In this document: positions 1 through 8,885 of the stretch, piece after piece
How positions within the stretch are numbered: the first letter of the stretch is position 1
How the letters are laid out: the number at the start of each line of letters is the position of its first letter
Assembly: GCA_963754955.1 (NCBI GenBank)
Contig: CAVWHY010000012.1
Span: forward strand, 682,001 to 746,000
DNA length: 64,000 nucleotides
DNA from: CAVQJU01 sp963754955
Lineage (GTDB): Bacteria; Acidobacteriota; Vicinamibacteria; Vicinamibacterales; CAVVIG01
Reading direction: 5' to 3'
Program-made: the position numbers and the translations under genes
The notes under the pieces: generated by a model
Databases searched by the model: none
The model's input: the letters and a program-made list of their open reading frames with translations, nothing else
Told to the model about the DNA's origin: nothing

Positions 1-1268
1 TGAACGCGCTCGCGCGCGAGCCCGCCGCCGATCGCCGCGTCCGCCAGCGCGCCCGCCGCTTCGCCGCCGACGGCAATCAGCGCGTCCAACCGGGCCGCCG
101 CGGCGGCACGCCCGACACTTTCGTGCAGCTCCGTCCCGTGGTCGCCAAGTTCGAGCATCTCGCCGAGCACGGCGATCCGGCGTCCCGAGGTTTCGGCCGT
201 GCGAAGCACGTCGAGCGCACGGCGGGTGGCGGCCGGGCTGGCGTTGTAGCTGTCGTCGATCACCACGATGCCCTGCGAGAGCCTGATCACCTCGCCACGA
301 TGCGGCGCGGCGTGGAGTCGAGACGCGCGGTCCACAATGGCGGGCAGCGGTACGCCGCACTCGACGGCGACGGCCGTCGCGGCCAGAACATTCAGGAGAT
401 TGCCTCGCCCGAGCAGCGGGGTCGTCAACTCCACCGGCCCCTCCGGTGTGGCGACGCGCGCGCCCATGCCGGCGATGCCGCGATCGACGATGGTCTCGGC
501 CCGAATCATGGCGTGCCGTTCGATGCCAAAGGTCACGATGCGGCCGGCGAACGCAGACGTCCTCGCGCCAATCCGTTCGTCGTCCGCGTTGGCGACGAGC
601 ACCGTCTGCGGCGTGGCGTCTTCGAGAATCTCGGCTTTCGCGTCCGCGATGGCGTCGACGGAGCCAAAGAACCCCACGTGCGCATCGCCGACATTGGTCC
701 AGACGCGGATGTCCGGCCTGGCGATGCCGACGAGCGTGCGAATCTCGCCCGCGTGGTTCATACCCAGCTCGACGACAGCCACGTCAGGCCTCGCTGTCAG
801 CCCGATGAGCGACAGCGGCAGCCCGATGTGGTTGTTCAGATTTCCGTGGTTTCGCATCACGCGATACTTCGTTTCCAGAAACGCCGCTGTCACTTCCTTC
901 GTCGTGGTCTTGCCCGCGCTGCCGGTGATCGCCACCACTTTCGTGCCCGACGCCGTTCGAACCGCCGCCGCCAGCGCCTGCAGCGCGACGGTCGTATCTT
1001 CGACCACGATCGTCACGACCGCGCCGCTCGGCGTCCCCGCGCGATCCCGGGCGACGACAACGCCCGCGGCGCCGTTCGCGACCGCGTCAGCGGCGAAGTC
1101 GGCGCCGTCGAACCGCTCGCCCCGAATCGCGATGTACACCGCGCCCGGAGCCAGCGTCCGCGAATCAATCGATACGCCGGCGAACTCCCGCTCCGCGTCC
1201 CCGCTCACGAGCGTCCCGGCCATGGCGGCGGCAACCCATCGGGCCGTCAGCCGAATCTCTGGGGCCAC
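1..1268 (-). CDS. murF: UDP-N-acetylmuramoyl-tripeptide--D-alanyl-D-alanine ligase MurF (3' end outside window)
   Basis: Cytoplasmic Mur ligase adding D-Ala-D-Ala to UDP-MurNAc-tripeptide, the last soluble step of the peptidoglycan precursor. About 422 codons are readable; the C-terminus runs off the left edge. The N-terminal fold carries the SIDSRT motif, followed near residue 108 by the Mur P-loop GSAGKTTTK, then ELGMNHAGEI and NVGDAHVG, and later IDDSYNASP, all typical of MurF. The start is uncertain: I chose GTG at 1268 (Val-Ala-Pro-Glu-Ile), 8 bases beyond the murE stop, because no ATG lies close upstream. It is the last visible gene of the dcw operon and is presumably co-transcribed with murE. 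Confidence 0.93.
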   Translation of the reverse strand, partial: MAPEIRLTARWVAAAMAGTLVSGDAEREFAGVSIDSRTLAPGAVYIAIRGERFDGADFAADAVANGAAGVVVARDRAGTPSGAVVTIVVEDTTVALQALAAAVRTASGTKVVAITGSAGKTTTKEVTAAFLETKYRVMRNHGNLNNHIGLPLSLIGLTARPDVAVVELGMNHAGEIRTLVGIARPDIRVWTNVGDAHVGFFGSVDAIADAKAEILEDATPQTVLVANADDERIGARTSAFAGRIVTFGIERHAMIRAETIVDRGIAGMGARVATPEGPVELTTPLLGRGNLLNVLAATAVAVECGVPLPAIVDRASRLHAAPHRGEVIRLSQGIVVIDDSYNASPAATRRALDVLRTAETSGRRIAVLGEMLELGDHGTELHESVGRAAAAARLDALIAVGGEAAGALADAAIGGGLARERV

Positions 1269-1276
1269 GGCGCGGC

Positions 1277-2803
1277 CTACAACACGCCCGAGTTCGTTCG
1301 CCGCCGCGCCAGCGCCTCGCGTGCGACGGCGGCGTCGTCAAACGGCAGCTGCTCGTTCCCGATCACCTGGTACTGCTCGTGCCCCTTGCCCGCCACCAGC
1401 ACCAGATCCCCGGGGCGGGCGAGCCCGATGGTCTTCGTGATGGCGGTGCGACGATCCGGGATCGACAGGAGCCCCTGCGCGCTGTCACGCCGCGTGTCCG
1501 GCGTGATGCCGCGCCGTATTTCCTCGATGATGCGATCCGGGTCCTCGCCGCGCGGGTTGTCGGACGTGATGACGATCAGATCGCTCAGGCGTCCCGCCAC
1601 GGCGCCCATGAGCGGCCGCTTCGTGCGGTCGCGGTCGCCCCCGCAGCCGAACACTGTGATGAGCCGACCCCTCGCAAGCGGGCGCGCGGTCTCGAGCAGA
1701 TTACGCAGCGCGTCGTCCGTGTGCGCGTAGTCGACGACGACCGTGACTTCGTCGGCCGGGCCCGAGACGAGTTCGAAGCGGCCGCGCACGCCCGACAGCG
1801 CCTGGATGCCTTGTTCGATGGCGTCGAACGGCAGATCGAGCGCGACCGCCGCGGAGATCGCAGCCAGGATGTTGTAGACATTCGGCCGGCCGACCAGCTT
1901 CGATCGAACGTGCAGCGCGCCGCGAGGCGTCCGCACGTCGAACGTCAGCCCCTCGAGCCCGAACGACAGCGGCCCGGGCGTGATGTCCGCCTGCCGATTG
2001 ATCGCGTACGTGACAGGCCGGCCCGCCATCTCGGCGAGCGCCGCGCCTTTCGGATCGTCCGCGTTGATGAGCGCCGGCGCAGCCGGCGGCAGCATCTCGA
2101 ACAGCCGCCGCTTGGCCTTGAAGTAGGCGTCCATGTCCACGTGGAAATCCAGATGATCGCGGGTCAGGTTCGTAAACACACCGGCCGCGAACGTCGTGGC
2201 ATCCACGCGGCGCAGGGACAGCGCGTGGGACGACACCTCCATCACGCAGGCGCCGCACCCGCGATCGACCATCTCCCGCAGCAGTTTCTGGACGTCCGGA
2301 GCTTCGGGCGTGGTTCTGTTCGACTCGCGAACCTCGTCGCCGATCCGATAGGCAACGGTTCCCATCACGCCGCAACGAACCCCCGCTGCCTCGAAGATGG
2401 ACGCGAGCACGTATGCGGTGGTCGTCTTGCCGTTGGTGCCGGTGATGCCGACGACCCGCATCTCATCGCTCGGATGACGTTCGTACGCCGCCGCGAGTAC
2501 GGCCATCGCCAGGCGCGCATCCGAGACCTGCACCCACGGCACGGCGGCGTCGGCCGGACCGGGAAGCTCGGACACGATGGCGGCTGCGCCCCGCTGGATC
2601 GCGTGACGCACGAACAACGAGCCGTCGGCGTGCACGCCCTTGAGGGCAACGAACACCTGGCCCGGCGCCACGGTTCGGGAGTCGTACGCAATGCCGGTGA
2701 TGGCGGCGTCCGAGGTGCCTCGTGAACCCGCCGCCGCGATCAGCCCTCGTTCGACGAGCGTGCCGAGCACGTCATTCCAGGTCATGGCTTCGCGCGAGGT
2801 CAT
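1277..2803 (-). CDS. murE: UDP-N-acetylmuramoyl-L-alanyl-D-glutamate--2,6-diaminopimelate ligase MurE
   Basis: ATP-dependent Mur ligase adding the third residue of the stem peptide. At 508 aa it has the usual family length. The P-loop GTNGKTTTAYV lies near residue 120, the substrate-loop HSLSLRR-like stretch around 190, and DNPRGEDP near 420; the DNPR tetrad is the known signature for meso-diaminopimelate, so m-DAP peptidoglycan is expected. ATG at 2803 gives MTSREAMTW; a second in-frame ATG at 2785 would remove six residues. The ATGACC start context is tandemly repeated three times across the ftsI/murE junction (see finding), so the true start is ambiguous between these two. It lies in the dcw operon, close behind ftsI. 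Confidence 0.96.
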   Translation of the reverse strand: MTSREAMTWNDVLGTLVERGLIAAAGSRGTSDAAITGIAYDSRTVAPGQVFVALKGVHADGSLFVRHAIQRGAAAIVSELPGPADAAVPWVQVSDARLAMAVLAAAYERHPSDEMRVVGITGTNGKTTTAYVLASIFEAAGVRCGVMGTVAYRIGDEVRESNRTTPEAPDVQKLLREMVDRGCGACVMEVSSHALSLRRVDATTFAAGVFTNLTRDHLDFHVDMDAYFKAKRRLFEMLPPAAPALINADDPKGAALAEMAGRPVTYAINRQADITPGPLSFGLEGLTFDVRTPRGALHVRSKLVGRPNVYNILAAISAAVALDLPFDAIEQGIQALSGVRGRFELVSGPADEVTVVVDYAHTDDALRNLLETARPLARGRLITVFGCGGDRDRTKRPLMGAVAGRLSDLIVITSDNPRGEDPDRIIEEIRRGITPDTRRDSAQGLLSIPDRRTAITKTIGLARPGDLVLVAGKGHEQYQVIGNEQLPFDDAAVAREALARRRTNSGVL

Positions 2804-2819
2804 GGCTTCGCCCGCCAGG

Positions 2820-4835
2820 TCATGGCTGCGCCCGCTCGTAACGAGCCACCCGCTGGCGCTCGAGCGTCAGTCGGCATTGCCCCACTGCGTCGAGCGAAGT
2901 CCCCGCCGCCGGATCCTGCGCGACGACGAAGCCGTCGCCCTGGATGCGTGCCGTGAGGCCCAGCGTGACCAGCCGGCGCAAGGCGTCTCGCGCGCTGAGG
3001 CCCTGCAAGTCCGGCATCGTTCCCTGGGGGCCACCCCTGACGACGGTGATTTGAGGGGGCGCCGCCGTCGGCCCCGAGACATCGACTGGTCCGCCGCCGG
3101 CCACGAGCACGGGCGGGTCGGGGTTGATCGTCGGCCCCACCCCGAGGTAGCGCAGTGTCTCCTCGGCGATACGTCTGAAGATCGGCGCGGACACGTTGCC
3201 GCCGTAATACCCGTGCGGACCGTGCGGTGAATCGAGGACGACGATAATCGTGACTACCGGATTGCGCGACGGGATGAACCCGACGAACGAGCCGTTGTAG
3301 TCGCTCTTCGAATACACGTGATCGATGAGCTTGGCGGCCGTCCCCGTTTTGCCCGCGATCGTGTAGCCGGGAATACGCGCCGGCTTCGCCGTTCCCCGTT
3401 CGACGACGCCCTCCATGATCGACGTCAGGACGGCAGCCGTGTCAGGAGTAACCGTCCGGCGCACGACGTTCGGCTTGATCTCGAACCGGCGGTTGTCCCG
3501 ATACACCGCGCGGACAACGCGCGGCTCGACGTACTCGCCTCCGTTGGCCACCGAACTGATGGCGGCGGCCATCTGCAGCGGCGTGACGCCGATCTGATAT
3601 CCCATCGACACGGACGCGAGCGCGCTCTCGGTCCACTTGTCGGCCCGCCACACGATGCCCGCGTTCTCGCCGGGAAAATCCCGCGAGACCGGACGGCCGA
3701 ATCCGAATCGCTGGACGTACTGGCTCAGCCGCTCCGTTCCAACCTTGAATCCGATCTTGATCGCGCCGACATTGCTCGACTCGACGATGACGTCTTCAAA
3801 AGACAGGACGCCGTGATTCGTGACATCCCGGACGGTGCGCGTGCCGATCCGGATCTGGCCGGGGTTGGTGTCGATCAGCGTGGTGATCGGCATCACCTTC
3901 TCTTCGATGGCCGCCGATGCCGTGACCACCTTGAAAGTCGACCCGGGCTCGTAGAGATCCTGCACCGCGCGATTGCGCCGCGCGGCTTCGTCGAACTCGC
4001 GGTAGACGTTCGGGTTGAACGTCGGCGCGTTCGCCAGCGCCAGAATCTCGCCCGTGTGCGGATCCATGACGATCGCGGTGCCGCCCCGCGCACGGTTCTC
4101 GGCGATGCCCGCCTCGAGCTCGCGCTCGGCGACGTGCTGCAGGTACTCGTCGATCGTCAGCTCGATGGTCGATCCGGTCGTCGGCGGACGTTCGAACCGG
4201 CTGAACGCGTGGCGCCGCGCGTCGGTTTGCACGAGCAGCGTGCCTGGCTTGCCGCTGATCTGAGCGTCGTACGTGGACTCGAGCCCGCTCAGGCCCGTGT
4301 TGTCCAGGCCCACGTAGCCGACCAGGTGTGCCGCCAGCTCCTTGTTCGGGTAGAACCGGCGGTCTTCCTTCATGAAACCGATGCCGTCGAGGTTCAGGGC
4401 CGCCACGCGCCTGGCCTGCTCCGGCGCGACCTGACGCTTGACGTATGCGAACGCGCGCGTCTTGCCCAGTTTGCTCGTCAGGGCATCCTGCTCGCCGGGT
4501 CTGCAGTCGCCCAGCGCTCCGCAAATCGCTTTCGACACGCCGGCCGGATCCTCGATCGCCGACGGCACGGCGATCACCGTGTCTGCGTCGACGCTGGTGG
4601 CCAGCACCCGTCCCTTGCGGTCGAGGATGTCGCCGCGTTTCGCCGCCGCGGCCATCGTCCGGCTCTGCTGGTGGGTCGCACGGGTGACGAGGTCGGCGTT
4701 GCGGAACACCTGCAGATAGACCAGCCGGGTTTCGATGCCCGCGACCCACAGGCCCAGGCAGACGAAGGTGACGGTAGTCCGCCGCCGCAGCGTCGTTCGC
4801 CAGTCTGTGGTTGCCGGTTCTCGCACGTTGCTCAC
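2820..4835 (-). CDS. ftsI: Peptidoglycan D,D-transpeptidase FtsI (PBP3) with PASTA domain
   Basis: Septal class B penicillin-binding protein that cross-links peptidoglycan during division. I start it at GTG 4835 (Val-Ser-Asn-Val-Arg-Glu), which overlaps the ftsL stop as GTGA; a longer upstream reading is low-complexity and lies wholly inside ftsL. About 671 aa: one membrane anchor near residues 20-40, a PBP dimerisation region, then transpeptidase motifs in order: STFK (about 300), SSN (about 353) and KTG in GKTGTAAK (about 495). A PASTA domain (about 600-655, PDLQGLSARDAL) ends the protein; a C-terminal PASTA is usual in spore-former and acidobacterial PBPs but absent in E. coli FtsI. Translationally coupled to ftsL and murE. 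Confidence 0.95.
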   Translation of the reverse strand: MSNVREPATTDWRTTLRRRTTVTFVCLGLWVAGIETRLVYLQVFRNADLVTRATHQQSRTMAAAAKRGDILDRKGRVLATSVDADTVIAVPSAIEDPAGVSKAICGALGDCRPGEQDALTSKLGKTRAFAYVKRQVAPEQARRVAALNLDGIGFMKEDRRFYPNKELAAHLVGYVGLDNTGLSGLESTYDAQISGKPGTLLVQTDARRHAFSRFERPPTTGSTIELTIDEYLQHVAERELEAGIAENRARGGTAIVMDPHTGEILALANAPTFNPNVYREFDEAARRNRAVQDLYEPGSTFKVVTASAAIEEKVMPITTLIDTNPGQIRIGTRTVRDVTNHGVLSFEDVIVESSNVGAIKIGFKVGTERLSQYVQRFGFGRPVSRDFPGENAGIVWRADKWTESALASVSMGYQIGVTPLQMAAAISSVANGGEYVEPRVVRAVYRDNRRFEIKPNVVRRTVTPDTAAVLTSIMEGVVERGTAKPARIPGYTIAGKTGTAAKLIDHVYSKSDYNGSFVGFIPSRNPVVTIIVVLDSPHGPHGYYGGNVSAPIFRRIAEETLRYLGVGPTINPDPPVLVAGGGPVDVSGPTAAPPQITVVRGGPQGTMPDLQGLSARDALRRLVTLGLTARIQGDGFVVAQDPAAGTSLDAVGQCRLTLERQRVARYERAQP

Positions 4836-5221
4836 CGCTGCGCGACGATGGACTTGGGCGGGGCTTCGGGTTTTACGACGCGTTCGATCACAATCGCCTC
4901 GTCCCGCGCGGGCGTGACGAGATGGAGCTGGCCGGTCGCGAGCGATTCGATGCGCTTGGGCGAACGGAGTGTCTCGATCTCGAGGCGCAGGCGGCGCGTG
5001 AGCTCTTCTTCCGCGCTCTTCTCCCGCTGCATTTCCTCGACCCGGTATCCGTGCTGCAGCAACTCGAAGTGCTGCCACGCCGAGAACAGGAGGGCCAGCA
5101 CGAACAGCGCAGCCACGCCGGCCGATTTCCACAGATCGCGCTGGCGCGCCTCGTCCACTTCCCGGACGATGGCGTTGTTCCGGACGTCTTTCTTGATCGC
5201 GTACTCGAAGGGTTCGGCCAT
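4832..5221 (-). CDS. ftsL: Cell division protein FtsL-like
   Basis: Small bitopic membrane protein, 129 aa, in the standard ftsL slot between rsmH and ftsI. A cytoplasmic N-terminus of about 30 residues is followed by one hydrophobic segment (about 34-52, VAALFVLALLFSAW) and a periplasmic leucine-zipper-like helix rich in Glu, Arg and Leu (about 60-95). FtsL pairs with FtsB through such a coiled coil and recruits FtsW/FtsI. The sequence itself is poorly conserved, so the name rests on topology and gene order. Its TGA overlaps the GTG of ftsI by two bases; it begins 4 bases after rsmH. Confidence 0.85.
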   Translation of the reverse strand: MAEPFEYAIKKDVRNNAIVREVDEARQRDLWKSAGVAALFVLALLFSAWQHFELLQHGYRVEEMQREKSAEEELTRRLRLEIETLRSPKRIESLATGQLHLVTPARDEAIVIERVVKPEAPPKSIVAQR

Positions 5222-5225
5222 GGTC

Positions 5226-6116
5226 TTACGCCAGCCTCTCCGCCGCGCGCAGCTTCGCGCTCCGCGAGCGGGGGTTGCGCCGCACTTCGTCCTCGTCGGG
5301 CGACACGGGTTTCTTCGTCAGCACCTTCAGCACGGCGCTTTCTCCGTGCGCCAGCGCACGCAGCGTGTGTTTGACGATGCGGTCCTCGAGCGAATGGAAC
5401 GTGATGATGACCATCCGGGCGCCCACTTGAAGCCGCCGCGCGGCGGCTTCGAGAAATCGATCGAGCCCGTCGAGCTCACGATTCACCCAGATGCGGAGCG
5501 CCTGGAACGTGCGCGTGGCCGGATCGATGCGCTGATACCCGCGCGTGGGGACGGCGCGACGGACGATGGCGGCAAGCCGGCCGGTCGTATCAACGGGCGC
5601 TTCCCGCCGGGCCGCGACGAGCGCGCGGGCGATGCGGCGCGAGAAGCGCTCTTCGCCGTAGGCGTAAATCGTGTCCGCCAGCTCCTGCTCGGTGCTGACG
5701 GCAATCAGGCGGGCGGCGGTCGTCTCGGACGTGCGATCCATCCGCATGTCCAGCGGCTCGTCGCGCTGAAAGCTGAATCCCCGGCCGGGTTCGTCGAACT
5801 GCATCGACGAGACGCCGAGATCAGCCAGCGCGCCGTCGACACGCGCGACGCCGCGGCCATCGAGCACGTCTTCGAGGGTCCGGTAGTCGGCGTGGACGAG
5901 ATCGACGCGATCGGCAAAGGCGGACAGCGTCGTGCGCGCCAGAGCCAGCGCCTCCTCGTCGCGATCGAGGCCGATGACGCGCGTGGCGCCCGCTTCGAGC
6001 AGCGCGCGCGTGTGGCCGCCGAGGCCCACGGTACAATCGACGAAGACGCCGCCCGGTTCAGGACGCAGCTGCCGCAGGACCTCGGCCGTCAGAACCGGGA
6101 CGTGCACAGCGGTCAT
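5226..6116 (-). CDS. rsmH: 16S rRNA (cytosine(1402)-N(4))-methyltransferase RsmH
   Basis: SAM-dependent methyltransferase (MraW) that modifies C1402 of 16S rRNA in the ribosomal P site. 296 aa, normal length. It opens with the family hallmark HVPVL, and the SAM-binding stretch FVDCTVGLGGHT follows near residues 25-36; DLGVSSMQFD and the C-terminal FHSLEDRIVK are also diagnostic. The ATG overlaps the mraZ stop (ATGA), so it is translationally coupled within the dcw operon. Confidence 0.97.
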   Translation of the reverse strand: MTAVHVPVLTAEVLRQLRPEPGGVFVDCTVGLGGHTRALLEAGATRVIGLDRDEEALALARTTLSAFADRVDLVHADYRTLEDVLDGRGVARVDGALADLGVSSMQFDEPGRGFSFQRDEPLDMRMDRTSETTAARLIAVSTEQELADTIYAYGEERFSRRIARALVAARREAPVDTTGRLAAIVRRAVPTRGYQRIDPATRTFQALRIWVNRELDGLDRFLEAAARRLQVGARMVIITFHSLEDRIVKHTLRALAHGESAVLKVLTKKPVSPDEDEVRRNPRSRSAKLRAAERLA

Positions 6117-6553
6117 ACGCCGAACTCCGACAGCGCACGCGCGTCGTCGTCGGTGAACGGCTCGCGCTGCATGCGGGCGAGGAAGCGATCGTGGTTCCAG
6201 ACCTCGAGGTAGTTGTATTGCCCGAGGACGTCGACGTCGCCGGACATCGTGGCGGCTTCGCGAAGACGGACGGGAATGAGCACGCGGCCCTGGGAATCGA
6301 GCTCGCCGGAGGAGCCGAAGTAGTTCACGCGATCGAGAAAGCGGAGTTTCGATGGATGAGTGGAGGGCATGGCTGCGAGTTTCTGTTCGAGCTCCAGCCA
6401 GACGGGCATCGGATAAATGCGGACGGACTCGCCCGTCAGGCTCGTGAGGAACAGCTCACGACCGTGCTGGCCTTCGACGAGGGTGCGAAAGGCGTTCGGA
6501 ACCTTGAGCCTCCCCTTGTCATCGATGCGAGCTGGCGCATTGCCCCTGAACAC
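6113..6553 (-). CDS. mraZ: Transcriptional regulator MraZ
   Basis: First gene of the dcw operon; MraZ is an AbrB/SpoVT-type DNA-binding protein that binds repeats upstream of itself and tunes dcw expression. Starting at GTG 6553 gives 146 aa beginning with the canonical Phe-Arg-Gly, followed by DDKGRLKVP, and a second AbrB-like repeat with DSQGRVLIP near residue 80. A longer TTG start at 6577 is possible, but it would sit inside the operator repeats, while the GTG has a GGAG ribosome site 8 bases upstream. Three operator-like repeats and a strong promoter lie directly upstream. Confidence 0.93.
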   Translation of the reverse strand: MFRGNAPARIDDKGRLKVPNAFRTLVEGQHGRELFLTSLTGESVRIYPMPVWLELEQKLAAMPSTHPSKLRFLDRVNYFGSSGELDSQGRVLIPVRLREAATMSGDVDVLGQYNYLEVWNHDRFLARMQREPFTDDDARALSEFGV

Positions 6554-6562
6554 AAACACCAC

Positions 6563-6587
6563 TCCACTTTGGTCCAAATAAATCCAC
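6563..6587 (-). promoter_or_regulatory. MraZ-box operator: three TGGA repeats, 10-bp period
   Basis: On the minus strand the pentamers GTGGA, TTGGA and GTGGA start at 6587, 6577 and 6567, exactly 10 bp apart with 5-bp spacers. Characterised MraZ operators are direct repeats of TGGGN-type pentamers with 5-bp spacers upstream of mraZ. Position, spacing and core sequence match; the third G is A here. Autoregulation of dcw by MraZ is the inferred role. Confidence 0.75.
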
Positions 6588-6591
6588 GAAG

Positions 6592-6620
6592 ATAGTAGGA
6601 GTGGAGCCCCGAGATGTCAA
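6592..6620 (-). promoter_or_regulatory. Sigma70-type promoter of the dcw operon
   Basis: On the minus strand TTGACA (6620-6615) is followed by a 17-base spacer and TACTAT (6597-6592). This is the best -35/-10 pair in the window and points at mraZ. The inferred start site, about 6585, falls inside the MraZ-box repeats, so MraZ binding would cover the initiation region. Confidence 0.8.
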
Positions 6621-6743
6621 CCGCAATATCTGAGGGTTCAGTAAGATACGCAAAATTTTCGCCTTTCGATCGCCCCTCGGTCGTACGCCAGAAACCACTG
6701 GCGGAACGCTCCGTTCGAGCGTGTTAGGATTCGGGGCACCTCC

Positions 6744-7838
6744 ATGCTTCGTGCGGCGCTCATCGGATTCGGCCAGACAGGCAAGACCACCCTCTTCCAG
6801 CTCATGACCAGCGCCCGTGAGGCCGCCCGGGCTGCCCACGGCAAGGGCGAAGCCACGATCGGTATCTCGAAAGTGCCCGACGAGCGGCTGGATCGCCTCA
6901 CGGCGATGTACAACCCCAAAAAACGGGTGCCGGCCATCATCGAGTTTTCAGATCTGGCGACCCCCGTCCGCGCCGGCAGCGCGCAGGCGCTGGTCGATGT
7001 CGCGGCATATAAAAACGCCGACGCGCTCGTCCACGTGCTGCGCGCCTTCGCCGATCCGGCCGTGCCGCACCCGTCCGGATCGATAGACCCCGCACGGGAC
7101 GCGCAGGCCATGGAAGACGAGCTCATCCTGGCCGACCTTGGCGTCGCCGAGCGCCGGCTCGAACGCCTCGAGAAAGATCTCAAGAAAGGCAAGTCCGCCG
7201 AGCTCGAGCGGGAACGCGACGTGGTCACGCAGTGCCGCGCCGCACTCGAAGACGGGCGGCCGCTGCGTTCGCTGGACTTGCAGGGCGACGACCTGAAGCG
7301 GCTGCGCGGCTTCCAGTTCCTGTCGGCGAAACCCCTCCTCATCGTGCTCAACCTCGACGAGCAGTCGCTCGCCGGCGGCAACAGCGCGCAGGCGGCGGAA
7401 GCGGCCGGGCTGACGCCGTTTCTCTCGCGGGCCGGCACAGCGGCTGCGGCCGTGTGCGCGAAGATCGAGCTCGAAATCGCGCAGCTCGAGCCCGCTGACG
7501 CCGCGGCGTTCCTCGCGGACCTGGGGCTCAAGGAATCCGGGCTCGATCGCGTCATCCGCGCGAGCTACGAGCTGCTCGGGTATATTTCGTTTTTTACGGT
7601 GGGCGAAGACGAATGCCGCGCGTGGTCGATTCCGCGTGGCCTGCCGGCGCAGCTGGCGGCCGGCGAAATCCACAGCGACATCGCGCGCGGGTTCATTCGC
7701 GCGGAGGTCGTGGGATACGAGCCGCTGACGACACGCGGATCGATGGCGGCGTGCCGCGACCACGGCGAGGTGCGGCTCGAGGGCAAGGAATACATCGTCC
7801 TCGACGGCGACATCATCAATTTCCGATTCGCCACATGA
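6744..7838 (+). CDS. YchF/OLA1-like P-loop NTPase, divergent
   Basis: Cytosolic TRAFAC-class NTPase of the Obg/YchF group, 364 aa as in YchF. The P-loop is GFGQTGKTTLF (residues 8-18) instead of the usual GLPNVGKST; the G4-position motif reads NLDE (family NxxE); a long alpha-helical insert (about 125-165) rich in Glu/Lys/Arg and a C-terminal TGS-like domain (about 275-364) follow. The switch II DxxG region is not recognisable in its usual form, so ATP/GTP hydrolysis may differ from standard YchF. It diverges from mraZ. A weak TAGGAT lies 14 bases upstream. Its TGA overlaps the ATG of the next glycosyltransferase. Confidence 0.8.
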   Translation: MLRAALIGFGQTGKTTLFQLMTSAREAARAAHGKGEATIGISKVPDERLDRLTAMYNPKKRVPAIIEFSDLATPVRAGSAQALVDVAAYKNADALVHVLRAFADPAVPHPSGSIDPARDAQAMEDELILADLGVAERRLERLEKDLKKGKSAELERERDVVTQCRAALEDGRPLRSLDLQGDDLKRLRGFQFLSAKPLLIVLNLDEQSLAGGNSAQAAEAAGLTPFLSRAGTAAAAVCAKIELEIAQLEPADAAAFLADLGLKESGLDRVIRASYELLGYISFFTVGEDECRAWSIPRGLPAQLAAGEIHSDIARGFIRAEVVGYEPLTTRGSMAACRDHGEVRLEGKEYIVLDGDIINFRFAT

Positions 7839-8885
7839 TCAGAACGATCGCCGTGTGCGAGGCCCAGGTGCCGTTCGTGCACGGCGGCGCCGAGCTGCAC
7901 GTGCGCGGCCTTGTGCGCGAACTGCGGCGCCGGGGCTATCGCGCCGAACGGGTGTCGGTGCCGTTCAAGTGGTACCCGAAGGAAGAACTGCCCGCGCAGG
8001 CTGCCGCATGGCGCATGGTCGACCTGAGCGAGGCCAACGGTGAACGCATCGATCTCGTCGTCGCCACGAAGTTCCCGACTTACTTCGTCCGCCATGGAAA
8101 CAAGATCACCTGGCTGTTTCATCAGTACCGGGCGATTTACGACCTGTGCGGCACGGTCTACAGCGAGTTCACCCACGCCGAACGCGACGTACGGCTGCGC
8201 GCGAGGCTGATGGAGCTCGATCGCTGCGCGCTCGGCGAGTCGAAGGCGATCTTCAGCAACGCGCGCAACACCGCCGCGCGGCTTGCGCAGTACAACGGGC
8301 TCGAAGCCGAGCCGCTGTATCATCCGCCGCCGCTTGCCGGCAAGCTGAAGGCCGGACCATCCGGCAACTATTTCCTGTCCGTTGGACGCCTCGAAACCGT
8401 GAAGCGGGTGGACGTGATCATCCGTGCACTGGCGCACGTCGACAGGCCGTGGCGCCTCGTCGTCGTGGGCGACGGCCCGCTGCGGCCGCAGCTCGAAGCC
8501 GTCGCCGCGGCCGAGGGTGTTGCCGATCGCGTCACCTTCACAGGCCCGATCGACGAAGCTGCCCTCGTGGACTTATACGCCGGCGCCGGTGCAATCGTCT
8601 TTCCGCCGTTCGACGAAGACTACGGCTACATCACGCTCGAAGCGTTTCTTGCGCGCAAACCCGTGGTCACGACGACCGACGCCGGCGGCCCGCTCGAGTT
8701 CGTCGACGACGGCGTCACAGGCCTGGTTGCGGCGCCGGACGCCGTCTCGCTCGGCGAGCGCCATGTCGCGCATCGTCGGCCAGGCGGGGCTCGCGCGCGC
8801 CCTTGGGGAAGCCGGCTACGAGCGGGCGCGCGGCATTTCCTGGGACGGCGTGATCGACCGCCTGATCCAGGCGGGCAGCCAGTGA
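7835..8885 (+). CDS. GT4-type glycosyltransferase (one frameshift)
   Basis: GT-B fold glycosyltransferase of the GT1/GT4 type, about 350 aa. The N-terminus has the acceptor-side VPFVHGGAE motif; the C-terminal donor domain has SVGRLETVKR, VVGDGPLR and the EX7E-like stretch DEDYGYITLEAF. The frame changes by an apparent +1 insertion near 8755, after DAVSLGE; the continuation (MSRIVGQAGLA to the TGA at 8883-8885) is in the next frame. Without repair it reads falsely into the following gene. The ATG overlaps the stop of the YchF-like gene. First gene of a glycan cluster; substrate unknown. Confidence 0.85.

Noticed and set aside
3318..6212. A 964-codon open frame on the plus strand across ftsI, ftsL and rsmH
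   Set aside because: Antisense shadow of high-GC genes; Arg/Asp-rich with no motifs, while the minus strand encodes well conserved dcw proteins.
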